Assembly: GCF_000192795.1 (NCBI RefSeq)
Contig: NW_007360604.1
Location: forward strand, 1 to 64,000
From: Vavraia culicis subsp. floridensis
Lineage: Eukaryota; Microsporidia; Pleistophoridae
Length of the DNA: 64,000 bases
Direction of reading: 5' to 3'
Of this stretch, positions 56,641 to 64,000 are shown piece by piece. Position 1 is the stretch's first letter. Each line of letters starts with the position of its first letter. The translations under genes were made by a program, and so were the position numbers. The notes under the pieces are model-generated. The model saw only the letters and a list, made by a program, of their open reading frames with translations, made no database searches and was not told where the DNA came from.

Positions 56641-58668
56641 ATGGCCGATTTTCTTGTTCTATCGCTCAAAAAATATGTCGAGGAGAGATTTGCAGGGCCG
56701 TTGAAAAGCAATGAGAGAATAACCCTTTCGTTGGACGATATAAGAAGAATGGACAGGGAGCTTAGCGCAAAGATCCTGGAGGAGCCCATTTCGTTCATAC
56801 CGCTTGTAGAGGACGAATTAAACGTTAAATTTTCGTTTGTCGGCTCATTCGGTGAATATCAACATACCCCGTCAACCATAACATCTAATTTTCTTGGCAA
56901 GATGGTGAAGGTTGAAGGAATCATCACCTCACTCTCTAACATTAAGCCGAAATTGAAGAAAAGCGTACATGAACAGCACAATGCATTCTACAGCAAAGAG
57001 TACAGAGACGCAACGACACTGACAGCGTTTCCCCTCACCAACACGGTGGTGCCACAAACACTTCAAAATGAGGTTTTGAACTTCGAATATGGTTTCAGCA
57101 CCTACATTGACACACAGGCAGTCACCATACAGGAAATGCCGGAAAATACCAAGCCTGGTGCAATGCCCAGATCGATGAATGTCATCCTTTACGATGACCT
57201 GACCGATTCACTGAAACCGGGTGATCGAGTTGTGTTGGCCGGTATTTACAAGACCTACTGCTATAATAACACGAATTTTCCGAATTATTTGCCGACCGCG
57301 CTGATTGTAAATCATGTTGAAAACAAAAATATAAAACAAATATTCGAGGAGAGGTTTAAAAAAGTAACATGCGAACGCACAAATGAGTATACCACACAGC
57401 TGAACGAGAATGGTAATATCTCCAATCAAATGGGCGATACCAATAGGCATGAGCAGATCCCATGCTCCAATTTCCCCGATGGTGAAAGCACAGTCACATC
57501 AGAAAACGTTCTGGAGTACGTAGCACCATTCATTTTCATTTCGCCACAGATCAAAAAAGCTATTCTTCTGCAAATGATCGGTTCAGAGAACGATGTGTGT
57601 CGAAGAAGTATAAATTTACTGCTGCTGGGCGATCCTTCAACCGCGAAGAGTCAGATACTGCGATTTGTCATAAATACGATGAATGCGATTAGTACTAGCG
57701 GCAAGGGATCAACCGGCGTAGGCCTAACGGCAAGCATTGTATCAGATAAGAACGAAAGACGATTAGAGGCGGGTGCGATGGTGCTAGCAGATAACTCTAT
57801 AATTTGCATCGATGAATTTGATAAGATAAACTACAACGATTCTGTAGTTTTGCACGAGGTGATGGAACAACAGAGCATCAGTATTAACAAGGCAGGGATA
57901 CACGTCACTTTGAACGCACGAGCCGCAGTTTTGGCGGCCGCAAACCCGGTGTATGGTAATTTTGTGGACGATGCGCTGGAGAAACAGGTGAAAATACCGG
58001 AGAGCCTCCTGAGCAGGTTTGATCTGATATTCCTGGTAATTGATGATGGTTCGTTTGATTCGCAGATTGCTGATCAGGTGCTGCGCAACCACAGCAGCTC
58101 GTCCGATCTCCAGGATGACCGTGTGTTCGATTTACGCAAGTTTATTTTCGAGTGCAAGAAGTACAAACCAAGAATGCGCAAAGAGTCCGCTCAATTTATC
58201 ATTGACTATTACGTAGAGTTGCGGAGAACTAAAACACGGTTTCCCGCTACACCACGTCTCTTGGACAGTCTCATACGTCTGAGCAACGCGAATGCCCGTT
58301 TCAGGAAATCCAACACAATAGATGAGGTTGATGTGAAAGAGGCGATAAACATGGTTGAGCACTGCTATACCATTCCAAAGGGCAGTTTGTTTAAAAGGAT
58401 GAAACTTGATAAACACGGCACTGAAATGTCTGTTGATGTCGAAAATTCCAGAAACGTTGTTGCAGGTGAGGCATCAAATGCTACCTCTCTCATCAAAGAG
58501 ATAATCTCGGGATATCGCGAGGAAAATCCTGATTCATCGTTTTTATCTCTCAACGATGTTGCTGCCAGGTGTGAGCTGCCCTTGGAAGAGATCAGCAGGA
58601 TATTAACGGAGCTGGATGCTGAAGACATCATCATGTTTAAAGGTGAGACTATCATCTTTTTAAATTAA
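56641..58668 (+). CDS. MCM3: MCM3, replicative helicase subunit
   Basis: Subunit of the MCM2-7 helicase that unwinds DNA at replication forks. The assignment to MCM3 rests on the N-terminal block G-S-F-G-E-Y-Q-H-T-P-S-T-I-T-S-N-F-L-G (about 69-87) with V-E-G-I-I-T and K-P-K-L-K-K-S-V-H, which is specific to MCM3. The AAA+ core shows Walker A G-D-P-S-T-A-K-S-Q (about 330), Walker B I-C-I-D-E-F-D-K (about 388), sensor 1 A-A-N-P, and the arginine finger L-S-R-F-D (about 458). A C-terminal winged-helix region follows. Length is 675 versus 971 in yeast, lacking the long C-terminal tail. Confidence 0.97.
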   Translation: MADFLVLSLKKYVEERFAGPLKSNERITLSLDDIRRMDRELSAKILEEPISFIPLVEDELNVKFSFVGSFGEYQHTPSTITSNFLGKMVKVEGIITSLSNIKPKLKKSVHEQHNAFYSKEYRDATTLTAFPLTNTVVPQTLQNEVLNFEYGFSTYIDTQAVTIQEMPENTKPGAMPRSMNVILYDDLTDSLKPGDRVVLAGIYKTYCYNNTNFPNYLPTALIVNHVENKNIKQIFEERFKKVTCERTNEYTTQLNENGNISNQMGDTNRHEQIPCSNFPDGESTVTSENVLEYVAPFIFISPQIKKAILLQMIGSENDVCRRSINLLLLGDPSTAKSQILRFVINTMNAISTSGKGSTGVGLTASIVSDKNERRLEAGAMVLADNSIICIDEFDKINYNDSVVLHEVMEQQSISINKAGIHVTLNARAAVLAAANPVYGNFVDDALEKQVKIPESLLSRFDLIFLVIDDGSFDSQIADQVLRNHSSSSDLQDDRVFDLRKFIFECKKYKPRMRKESAQFIIDYYVELRRTKTRFPATPRLLDSLIRLSNANARFRKSNTIDEVDVKEAINMVEHCYTIPKGSLFKRMKLDKHGTEMSVDVENSRNVVAGEASNATSLIKEIISGYREENPDSSFLSLNDVAARCELPLEEISRILTELDAEDIIMFKGETIIFLN

Positions 58669-58935
58669 GTAAATCAGTTAGAACTTTTTTGCACCTCGAG
58701 TGTTATCAATCATAGTTTTACTAAGTTAAAAATATTTATCCTTGTATCCATGGTTATATGTGCACGAAGATGGTGTGAAAATAAATGAGTGCACTTTCTT
58801 AAAAAGAACGTAGCCGAGAATTGGAATTGTTTTGTATGAAAACTTGCACCATTAACTTCTGTTCTGTATTAAGTACACCTACGTCCGAATGACACACCTT
58901 CATAAACGACAAAAATTCTGCCATAGTAGCCCATA

Positions 58936-58990
58936 TTTTCGCTAAAAGTGCGTTTGTTCATCTTCTCACACCACAGCACCCAAACAACTC
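58936..58990 (+). repeat. Dispersed repeat family A, copy 8
   Basis: TTTTCGCTAAAAGTGCGTTT then GTTCATCTTCTCACACC and CCCAAACAAC. Best pairwise match is 53911-53960. Confidence 0.6.
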
Positions 58991-59188
58991 ACTGCTGCCA
59001 TACAATTTATTATCAGGTGCACCTCAAAGCGTTTAATGATTCTGTTCACAAAACTGTCCACAGATACGCCGTGGTTTCAATTACTAAGAGAAATTGGGAG
59101 GTGATCACCGATGCACATACTCCTGCCGAAAGGTGCCTTCTACAAAATGTTGAAGAATCATCATCTAAATAAAAAGACACCTCGAAAG

Positions 59189-59218
59189 CTGATTGGTCAG
59201 TTCTGGGAAATATATTAT
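59189..59218 (+). repeat. Dispersed repeat family B, copy 3
   Basis: CTGATTGGTCAGTT then CTGGGAAATATATTAT; preceded by AAAAAGACA as in copy 1. Confidence 0.6.
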
Positions 59219-59265
59219 TTGTCATAAAATAAAAGTACGGAATAAAAACGATTTAATACGCAAAT

Positions 59266-59601
59266 TTAGCGTTTATCAGGCGAATACGACTGAAATATCA
59301 CCATTCTCATGTTATCATTCAACATTAATTCCATGTATGTATTCTCTACAAAGCCACACATGCCCGAGAAGTGCCCGCCTATAAAAACATTCCATTCCTT
59401 GTTGAAATTGCTGTCCAGCGAATCTTTCAGTCTTTTGCAAAATGTCGGACTTGAGTCTTTTATCTTGTATCTATCAATAATATCTAAACAGTGGTCTAAC
59501 ACGTTTTGATCGCATGTTGATTTGACTACCTTTGCCAAATGCTTCTTCTTCTCCTCCTCCTCTGGTGCTTTTGTCTCTTTCTCTTCTACCTTTGTTGCCA
59601 T
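59266..59601 (-). CDS. DYN2: Dynein light chain LC8
   Basis: Small dimeric hub protein of dynein and many other complexes. Residues about 25-105 follow LC8: the helices around V-L-D-H-C-L-D-I-I-D-R-Y and F-C-K-R-L-K-D-S-L-D-S-N-F, then the binding-strand region E-W-N-V-F-I-G-G-H-F-S-G and M-E-L-M-L-N-D-N-M-R-M-V-I-F-Q-S. An N-terminal charged extension of about 24 residues (K-V-E-E-K-E...E-E-E-E-K-K-K) and a short C-terminal tail make it 111 residues instead of 89. The ATG at 59601 has no CCC motif. Confidence 0.9.
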   Translation of the reverse strand: MATKVEEKETKAPEEEEKKKHLAKVVKSTCDQNVLDHCLDIIDRYKIKDSSPTFCKRLKDSLDSNFNKEWNVFIGGHFSGMCGFVENTYMELMLNDNMRMVIFQSYSPDKR

Positions 59602-60346
59602 GAAGGATTGCTACGTATTTGCTTTAAATATGTTCGGATAAAGGGGCAGTATCAAAAATCTGGCATTTCACTTTGATTTGTTGACTGCTAATGACTGTAT
59701 CTACGATTGGTTCCTTGGAGAAAATATAGACAGCTCCCGTTCGGAGATCGCTCTAATATCGATGCATTTATCACGTGCACGTGTTAAATGGTGATAACAT
59801 CATCGCTACATTTCCTTAATACATTATCACCAGACAACTGCTCGACCACTGCGTAACAGCTGCATAATTTAAAGGGGGTATTATCAGGAATGCGAGAACA
59901 CGAATGATATTGCATCTCTAACTGCAAAAGGGGTTTTGTACCTTGATGGGCATAGAAGATACTTTTAAGTCATAGGCAGGGAGCGTTTGCATTTTGTTAT
60001 TTATCAGGCGTGTGCAATAAGTGGTATATTAATTTTACTGTTCTGGTTTGAACTATTGCCCTTTCATACCGGCATTAAATAACGAATTCGCCTTAAATAA
60101 CATTTTTTATCTTCATGAGCACTCCAGTTTTTTCGTTAATAGCGCATTTATTTACCTTACATGCCATTTTTACGTTCATAAACACTTTCTAGTCCGCTGG
60201 AACAACCAAGATAACCAGTCTTTGGATCATAAATGAGTACCAACTACTCTGATCAACTCTCTTCAAATGTTTTGCAAATTAAAACAAGTCTTTGACCAGC
60301 TGATTGCGCTACGTTGTACCATAAGATTTTATTTATTTCTAGCGTT
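59602..60346. other. Spacer between LC8 and the TIP20-like gene
   Basis: Between two minus-strand genes. Contains one family A repeat at 60131-60185. Confidence 0.5.
60131..60185 (+). repeat. Dispersed repeat family A, copy 9
   Basis: TTTCGTTAATAGCGCATTTA then TTTACCTTACATGCC, and CATAAACAC at the end. It shares the left TTTTCGYTAA with copy 8. Confidence 0.5.
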
Positions 60347-62122
60347 CTATCTGTACACCTCGTATATTTTGCTGAAGAACGAATCTCCTTCTTTCACACC
60401 GTTGAAAATATCCTCCAAGCTCTTGCATGCCTGCAAACACATCCAATCGGTCTTGCTTTCACACATATGCATGACACGCTGCACCAATTCTTTGTACATG
60501 AACAGCACCTCCGAATCAAACTTGTTCTGCAGCACAATTTTTTCAACCATGAAGTTGTCTATTTTGCCAAATATGAAGCTTTCTGTAAGTACTCTGTACG
60601 GGCCTAGCTGTTCACAATAGAACGTCACGATTTTCGATATTTCAGAACAATTCTGCACGAGAGACTTCTTGGTGATGCTGTTAAAGTACATGAAATTGAC
60701 GAGCACCTGGCTAATCTCGTGATAAATAATGGTTTTGAGTAATTTTATGTTCGAATTATTGAAATCGATGAACTTCAGCGTGTCAATATGTATGTTTTTC
60801 AGAATCTCAACGTTGAAATCTACGGTTTTGTTTTCCATCTGCAGAATAAACAGCGACTCCTCCAGCCTGAGGAAGTTCTTGAGCTTGTCTATCCCAACTA
60901 TCAAGAAACAGAGCATACGCTTTTCTTCCTTCCCGACAAAACTCATCTTGTCTATAAAGACCTCCTGGTACTCTATGATGAATTTGCTGATAAAGTCTAT
61001 GAGGTCGTTGAAAATGTTGTTCTGCAGCGATACGTATGAGAACGCCAGGAAGAAATTCTCCTTGTAAATTCTTTGGTAGTTCTCAAACCATTCTTTGCTA
61101 TCGCCACAGTGTATGTCGTGCAAGCTGTTGGCAATGTACTCTTTTTGTACCCTCATAACGCTGTCGGCAAGTTCCATTATGTTGAAATTTACACTGTACT
61201 TCTCCCTCAGTTCCCTCTTAAATACAAGATATTCCTCGGTAAAATGCAACAAAAGATTTCGCTTCTGTTCACTTTTACACTTCTTCAATTCGTTGAGCTT
61301 TATCTCCACAATGCTGTAAATCCTCTCTATCAGATTGTTCATGCTTCTTTCATTACTTTTGAGCTCAGTCTCCTCCAGAAAGCCCTCTCGTGCCGTCTGC
61401 GATATAACATTTTTGTTGATTCTACTTTTTCTGTTTTCAAGAACTACCGAATCATAGCACTCGCACACAAACTTGTACTTCTCCAGCTGATCAAGAATAA
61501 ATTTGAAATACCATTCGGGCTTGTCCAGCCTGTTCGTATCCTTCTGCGTAAAGAAATGGAAGGAAAAGTTGTCGTAAATCGTAGCATAGACCATGTTCAC
61601 AAATATGCATTCGTGAAAGAATTGTTCAATCGCATACATCTCCTCCATCTTCATCAAGAGATCGACTAACTTGTCCTCTTTGAACATGAGAGACTCAACG
61701 GCACTCTCCAACCCCTTTATAATGTCATCCCTGATCTGTCTGCCCGCCCTTTGCAGCTGGTTCTTGAAATTCGTAAAATTGTGCATTTTCTTCTTTATGT
61801 GTTCTATTCTTTTATAATGCTCGATACCAACGTTTTGCCACGAATTAATTTCATTCAGATATTTTACCGTAGCACCTCTGATCTTTTCTCTAAGTTCCCT
61901 TTCCTTCTCTGTTTTGTATTTCTTTATTTCATTTTTTAGCTCTGCAAAGTGTTCTAAACTTTTCATTTTTTCTTTTTCAAGACTTTTTAACCTATCCATA
62001 CATCGTTTTAACTCTTTCTCGTTTTGTTCAGCAGCGTTGTTGTATCCATGATTGCTTTCTGTGTCTCTCAACCGCTTGATTTTGCGTTTTAGTGCTTCTC
62101 TTTCCACAAGCAGGTCGTACAT
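60347..62122 (-). CDS. TIP20: RINT1/TIP20-like Dsl1-complex tether
   Basis: Candidate subunit of the Dsl1/NRZ complex that tethers COPI vesicles to the ER. The 591 residues begin with about 130 residues of coiled coil rich in K, E and R. The diagnostic block is F-S-F-H-F-F-T-Q-K-D-T-N-R-L-D-K-P-E-W-Y-F (about residues 181-201), matching the RINT1/Tip20 pattern F-x-Y-H-F-x-G-x-x-x-T-N-x-x-x-K-P-E-W-Y, followed by an all-helical region as in Tip20. Lengths elsewhere are 700-800. If right, it works on the same retrieval step as zeta-COP and RER1 in this window. An exocyst or other CATCHR subunit is the alternative. CCCC abuts the ATG at 62122. Confidence 0.72.
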   Translation of the reverse strand: MYDLLVEREALKRKIKRLRDTESNHGYNNAAEQNEKELKRCMDRLKSLEKEKMKSLEHFAELKNEIKKYKTEKERELREKIRGATVKYLNEINSWQNVGIEHYKRIEHIKKKMHNFTNFKNQLQRAGRQIRDDIIKGLESAVESLMFKEDKLVDLLMKMEEMYAIEQFFHECIFVNMVYATIYDNFSFHFFTQKDTNRLDKPEWYFKFILDQLEKYKFVCECYDSVVLENRKSRINKNVISQTAREGFLEETELKSNERSMNNLIERIYSIVEIKLNELKKCKSEQKRNLLLHFTEEYLVFKRELREKYSVNFNIMELADSVMRVQKEYIANSLHDIHCGDSKEWFENYQRIYKENFFLAFSYVSLQNNIFNDLIDFISKFIIEYQEVFIDKMSFVGKEEKRMLCFLIVGIDKLKNFLRLEESLFILQMENKTVDFNVEILKNIHIDTLKFIDFNNSNIKLLKTIIYHEISQVLVNFMYFNSITKKSLVQNCSEISKIVTFYCEQLGPYRVLTESFIFGKIDNFMVEKIVLQNKFDSEVLFMYKELVQRVMHMCESKTDWMCLQACKSLEDIFNGVKEGDSFFSKIYEVYR

Positions 62123-62126
62123 GGGG
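62123..62126 (-). promoter_or_regulatory. CCCC start-proximal motif of the TIP20-like gene
   Basis: CCCC on the coding strand directly abutting the ATG at 62122 (TTACCCC-ATG). Confidence 0.45.
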
Positions 62127-62683
62127 TAACAACGTGAGGTTTGCTATTTTAATAATGGCTAGGTAATTAAAATATGTGGTAGATTACACTCAATATCGCT
62201 TCAATACGGTAAATAAACATGTGCAATTAAACATGTTGCCACAAATTCATGTTCTTTTACTTTGATATTCCAAATATTTTTGTTTTAGAGCCATTATTTG
62301 TGATACTTTATCAGAATACTCTTTAGCTAGTGCTTTTATACGCCATATAACTTTTTAAGAATATTCAGGTGGTCTTTTTTTGTGAAAAGTAAATATTGCA
62401 TCGTATCATTGCGGCGAATGAGCGCTGATATTGCCGTCAATCTTAACGTAGCCATTCTGTCTGAACATTTGGAACTGCTGAATAGATATTACGCAGCATA
62501 TACCAGTAAATCGACAGCAAATTATTTCAGCAGAAAAACGCAATGTTGGTGTTGCGTCTAAGTTTATTCCCGTGTCGTACCAATTGTTACATCAGAACAC
62601 TGTTAAAAAATAGCCTGCACTGTGTATTTCTTCAATATCATTATTCGTGTTTATTGCGCAACTTTTTATCTTTTCTTACCACA
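62127..62683. other. Divergent spacer between TIP20-like and SmB-like genes
   Basis: AT-rich; on the minus strand near 62205-62230 TTGCACATGTTTATTTACC weakly resembles family A. No gene. Confidence 0.45.
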
Positions 62684-62686
62684 CCC
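62684..62686 (+). promoter_or_regulatory. CCC start-proximal motif of the SmB-like gene
   Basis: CCC ten bases before the ATG at 62697; it supports that ATG against the open frame starting at 62622. Confidence 0.4.
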
Positions 62687-62696
62687 ATTCACAGCG

Positions 62697-62966
62697 ATGA
62701 TCAATTCTTTTAAAAAATTTTTGAAATGCAAGGTGAAAATAGAGCTGGAGGATAGAAGGTTCTTCATCGGAAATCTACTGGCCATAGATGAATTTTTGAA
62801 TATTGTTTTGAATGACACCGAGGAACACAGGAAATATAAGAATAAAAAAGGTTATGAAACAAGGAACTTGGGATTGTGTGTATTTCGAGGAAGCAAGGTG
62901 ATAGGTATAAAAACGGTCGATAAAACCACCAAAAATGATGAAATGATCGATGTAAAAAAAGCGTAA
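62697..62966 (+). CDS. SMB1: Sm-fold protein, probably SmB
   Basis: Core snRNP protein of the spliceosome. The 89 residues have the Sm1 motif (K-I-E-L-E-D-R-R-F-F-I-G-N-L-L-A-I-D-E-F-L-N-I-V-L-N-D-T-E-E, about 15-44) and the Sm2 motif with L-G-L-C-V-F-R-G-S-K-V-I-G-I (about 63-76). The L-G-L-x-x-x-R-G form of Sm2 with a following V points to SmB/SmN rather than D1-D3, E, F or G. The proline-rich tail of animal SmB is missing. Lsm1 or Lsm8 are the alternatives. The frame continues 75 bp upstream without a better start. Confidence 0.72.
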   Translation: MINSFKKFLKCKVKIELEDRRFFIGNLLAIDEFLNIVLNDTEEHRKYKNKKGYETRNLGLCVFRGSKVIGIKTVDKTTKNDEMIDVKKA

Positions 62967-63003
62967 AGTTTAACTAAAAATATTATACTGCTTTTCGTGT
63001 TTG

Positions 63004-63093
63004 CATTGTGGAGTACTCCTCGCGGTGTGGCACTTGGTATGATCCTACAGTACAACACTAATCGTATTTACACTGTGGAGTACTCCTCGTGGT
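63004..63093 (+). repeat. Direct repeat pair with GGAGTACTCC palindrome
   Basis: Copies 63004-63026 and 63071-63093 (CAYTGTGGAGTACTCCTCG) differ at two positions and lie 67 bp apart. Each contains the perfect 10-bp palindrome GGAGTACTCC. They sit between the convergent SmB-like and transporter C genes. Confidence 0.85.
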
Positions 63094-63110
63094 TAATATT
63101 CCGCTCACAT

Positions 63111-63950
63111 TTACCTCACAATACGGTGCCATTCATGTATAAAAACACCAAAATATGTCAGCAAACAACAAACAAACTGGCAAAGATTGATTTTCTTTTC
63201 AAATATACTTTGATGTAGGAAGGTAATGCTGATGTTTATCATGATCGAAAAAAGAATGTACTGCATCGGTTTGGTGTGTAATGATAGCTTGGTCAGACAA
63301 ACAGCGTTCACAGTGCTAGTAACCACAAATATTAAATCGAAGAGTCGGATCGATTTGTCGTCCTTATTAAAAAGCATTGATATTAGGTTAAAAACGATGC
63401 TGTTAAAGGTAAAGGTGAAGATATAGTTCCAATAGCTGCTGATCATCTTCTTAATTCTCCGTTCAAATACTATGTATGCGCTTGCACTCAGGAAATTGCC
63501 GAAGATCACTACCAAAACGTAAGGCGAAAATGATTTCTCTGTGCTGTACAATTTATAATTAGAGATGATGTTCGTTACTATTATTAGAACAACACCAGTG
63601 ATCTGCGATGCTTTACAACTTTTTTCGATGAATATATTGGACAGAATGAATATAAAGATCAGCTTAGTCTGCATACAAGTCGAGATTACAAATAGGTTGA
63701 GATACTTTACAGCATCCGTAAAACATATACTGGAGATAAAAAAGAACAGTGCCACAACGCTTATATTCATATCTAAAGGCTTCTTCTGTGTTGAGAGAAT
63801 GCTTGAAGTTGCCATTTTCAACATATTCTGCATAAGGATGATCAGATGAGGAGAAGAGTTGTTCCGGTACACTATTATTTCGTAAATACCGTTTGCTATA
63901 GAAAATAGGCCGTATATTGCGATCAAGACGTATAAAAAAAGTTTTGACAT
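63111..63950 (-). CDS. DMT-superfamily transporter C
   Basis: Third member of the transporter family: 279 residues, about ten membrane segments, with the central block M-Q-T-K-L-I-F-I-F-I-L-S-N-I-F-I-E then A-S-Q-I-T-G-V-V-L-I-I (about residues 95-125) aligned to the S-K-V-I-F-T block of A. The C-terminus again has a membrane segment ending in a short basic tail (H-E-W-H-R-I-V-R). The frame is open six codons upstream, but the ATG at 63950 with CCC on the coding strand eight bases away is the natural start. Protein divergence from A and B is high, so the family is old. Confidence 0.7.
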   Translation of the reverse strand: MSKLFLYVLIAIYGLFSIANGIYEIIVYRNNSSPHLIILMQNMLKMATSSILSTQKKPLDMNISVVALFFFISSICFTDAVKYLNLFVISTCMQTKLIFIFILSNIFIEKSCKASQITGVVLIIVTNIISNYKLYSTEKSFSPYVLVVIFGNFLSASAYIVFERRIKKMISSYWNYIFTFTFNSIVFNLISMLFNKDDKSIRLFDLIFVVTSTVNAVCLTKLSLHTKPMQYILFSIMINISITFLHQSIFEKKINLCQFVCCLLTYFGVFIHEWHRIVR

Positions 63951-63955
63951 GGCAA

Positions 63956-63958
63956 GGG
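63956..63958 (-). promoter_or_regulatory. CCC start-proximal motif of transporter C
   Basis: CTCCC on the coding strand; the last C is five bases before the ATG at 63950. Confidence 0.35.
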
Positions 63959-64000
63959 AGCCCAACAAAAAATAGCAAAAATAACTGGCACTATTTTTGG

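Larger units (their letters stand above)
58669..59265. other. Spacer between MCM3 and LC8 with two repeat families
   Basis: Tail-to-tail spacer that holds both a family A copy (58936-58990) and a family B copy (59189-59218). Confidence 0.6.

Overview
The window looks like a nuclear contig from a microsporidian, an obligate intracellular fungal-type parasite. The evidence is a set of plainly eukaryotic genes (midasin, gamma-tubulin, MCM3, DNA polymerase alpha B subunit, OGG1, RER1, GPI8, LUC7, Sm protein) whose products are mostly shorter than their yeast or animal orthologues, no convincing introns, one compact tRNA, and a short C-rich (CCC) motif within about 25 bp upstream of most start codons, as reported for microsporidia. 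Gene spacing is loose (0.3-2.8 kb) and the spacers are AT-rich. Together with a broken leucine-rich-repeat gene and a DMT-type transporter family this fits a larger microsporidian genome such as the Trachipleistophora/Vavraia group; the genus is a guess.

Layout. 0-2.5 kb: a leucine-rich-repeat-like gene cut by the window edge and split by a -1 frame change. 3.4-15.6 kb, minus strand: ribosomal protein eL20, the giant ribosome-assembly ATPase midasin with in-gene minisatellites, and an unknown membrane protein. 17-25.8 kb, mainly plus strand: Rab5-like GTPase, a small type I membrane protein, an unknown basic/acidic protein, a perfect 29-bp inverted repeat, AP endonuclease IV, tRNA-Arg(UCU) on the minus strand, gamma-tubulin. 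26.3-29.8 kb, minus strand: zeta-COP and Mediator Med14. 29.8-32.3 kb: gene-poor. 32.3-37 kb: RER1, RPB4, LUC7 (minus), GPI8. 37-39.8 kb: gene-poor. 39.8-43.7 kb: transporter A and a protein kinase (minus). 45.4-52.6 kb, plus strand: ribose-5-phosphate isomerase, Pol alpha B subunit, OGG1, a kleisin-like protein, a membrane-anchored ubiquitin-hydrolase-like protein. 53-64 kb: a small membrane ORF with a tandem repeat at its stop, transporter B, a 48-bp minisatellite, MCM3, LC8 dynein light chain (minus), a RINT1/TIP20-like tether (minus), an SmB-like protein, transporter C (minus).

The genes are housekeeping and are not arranged as operons; strand switches are frequent and each gene tends to have its own CCC motif. 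Functional threads that recur are Golgi-to-ER retrieval (zeta-COP, RER1, TIP20-like), ER/GPI processing (GPI8), replication and repair (POL12, MCM3, APN1, OGG1, kleisin-like), splicing (LUC7, SmB) and transcription (RPB4, MED14). The most unusual material is non-coding: two families of short dispersed repeats (about 30-50 bp) in the spacers, the perfect hairpin at 22.6 kb, and the 48-bp minisatellite beside MCM3. I did not find a clearly new multi-gene system.
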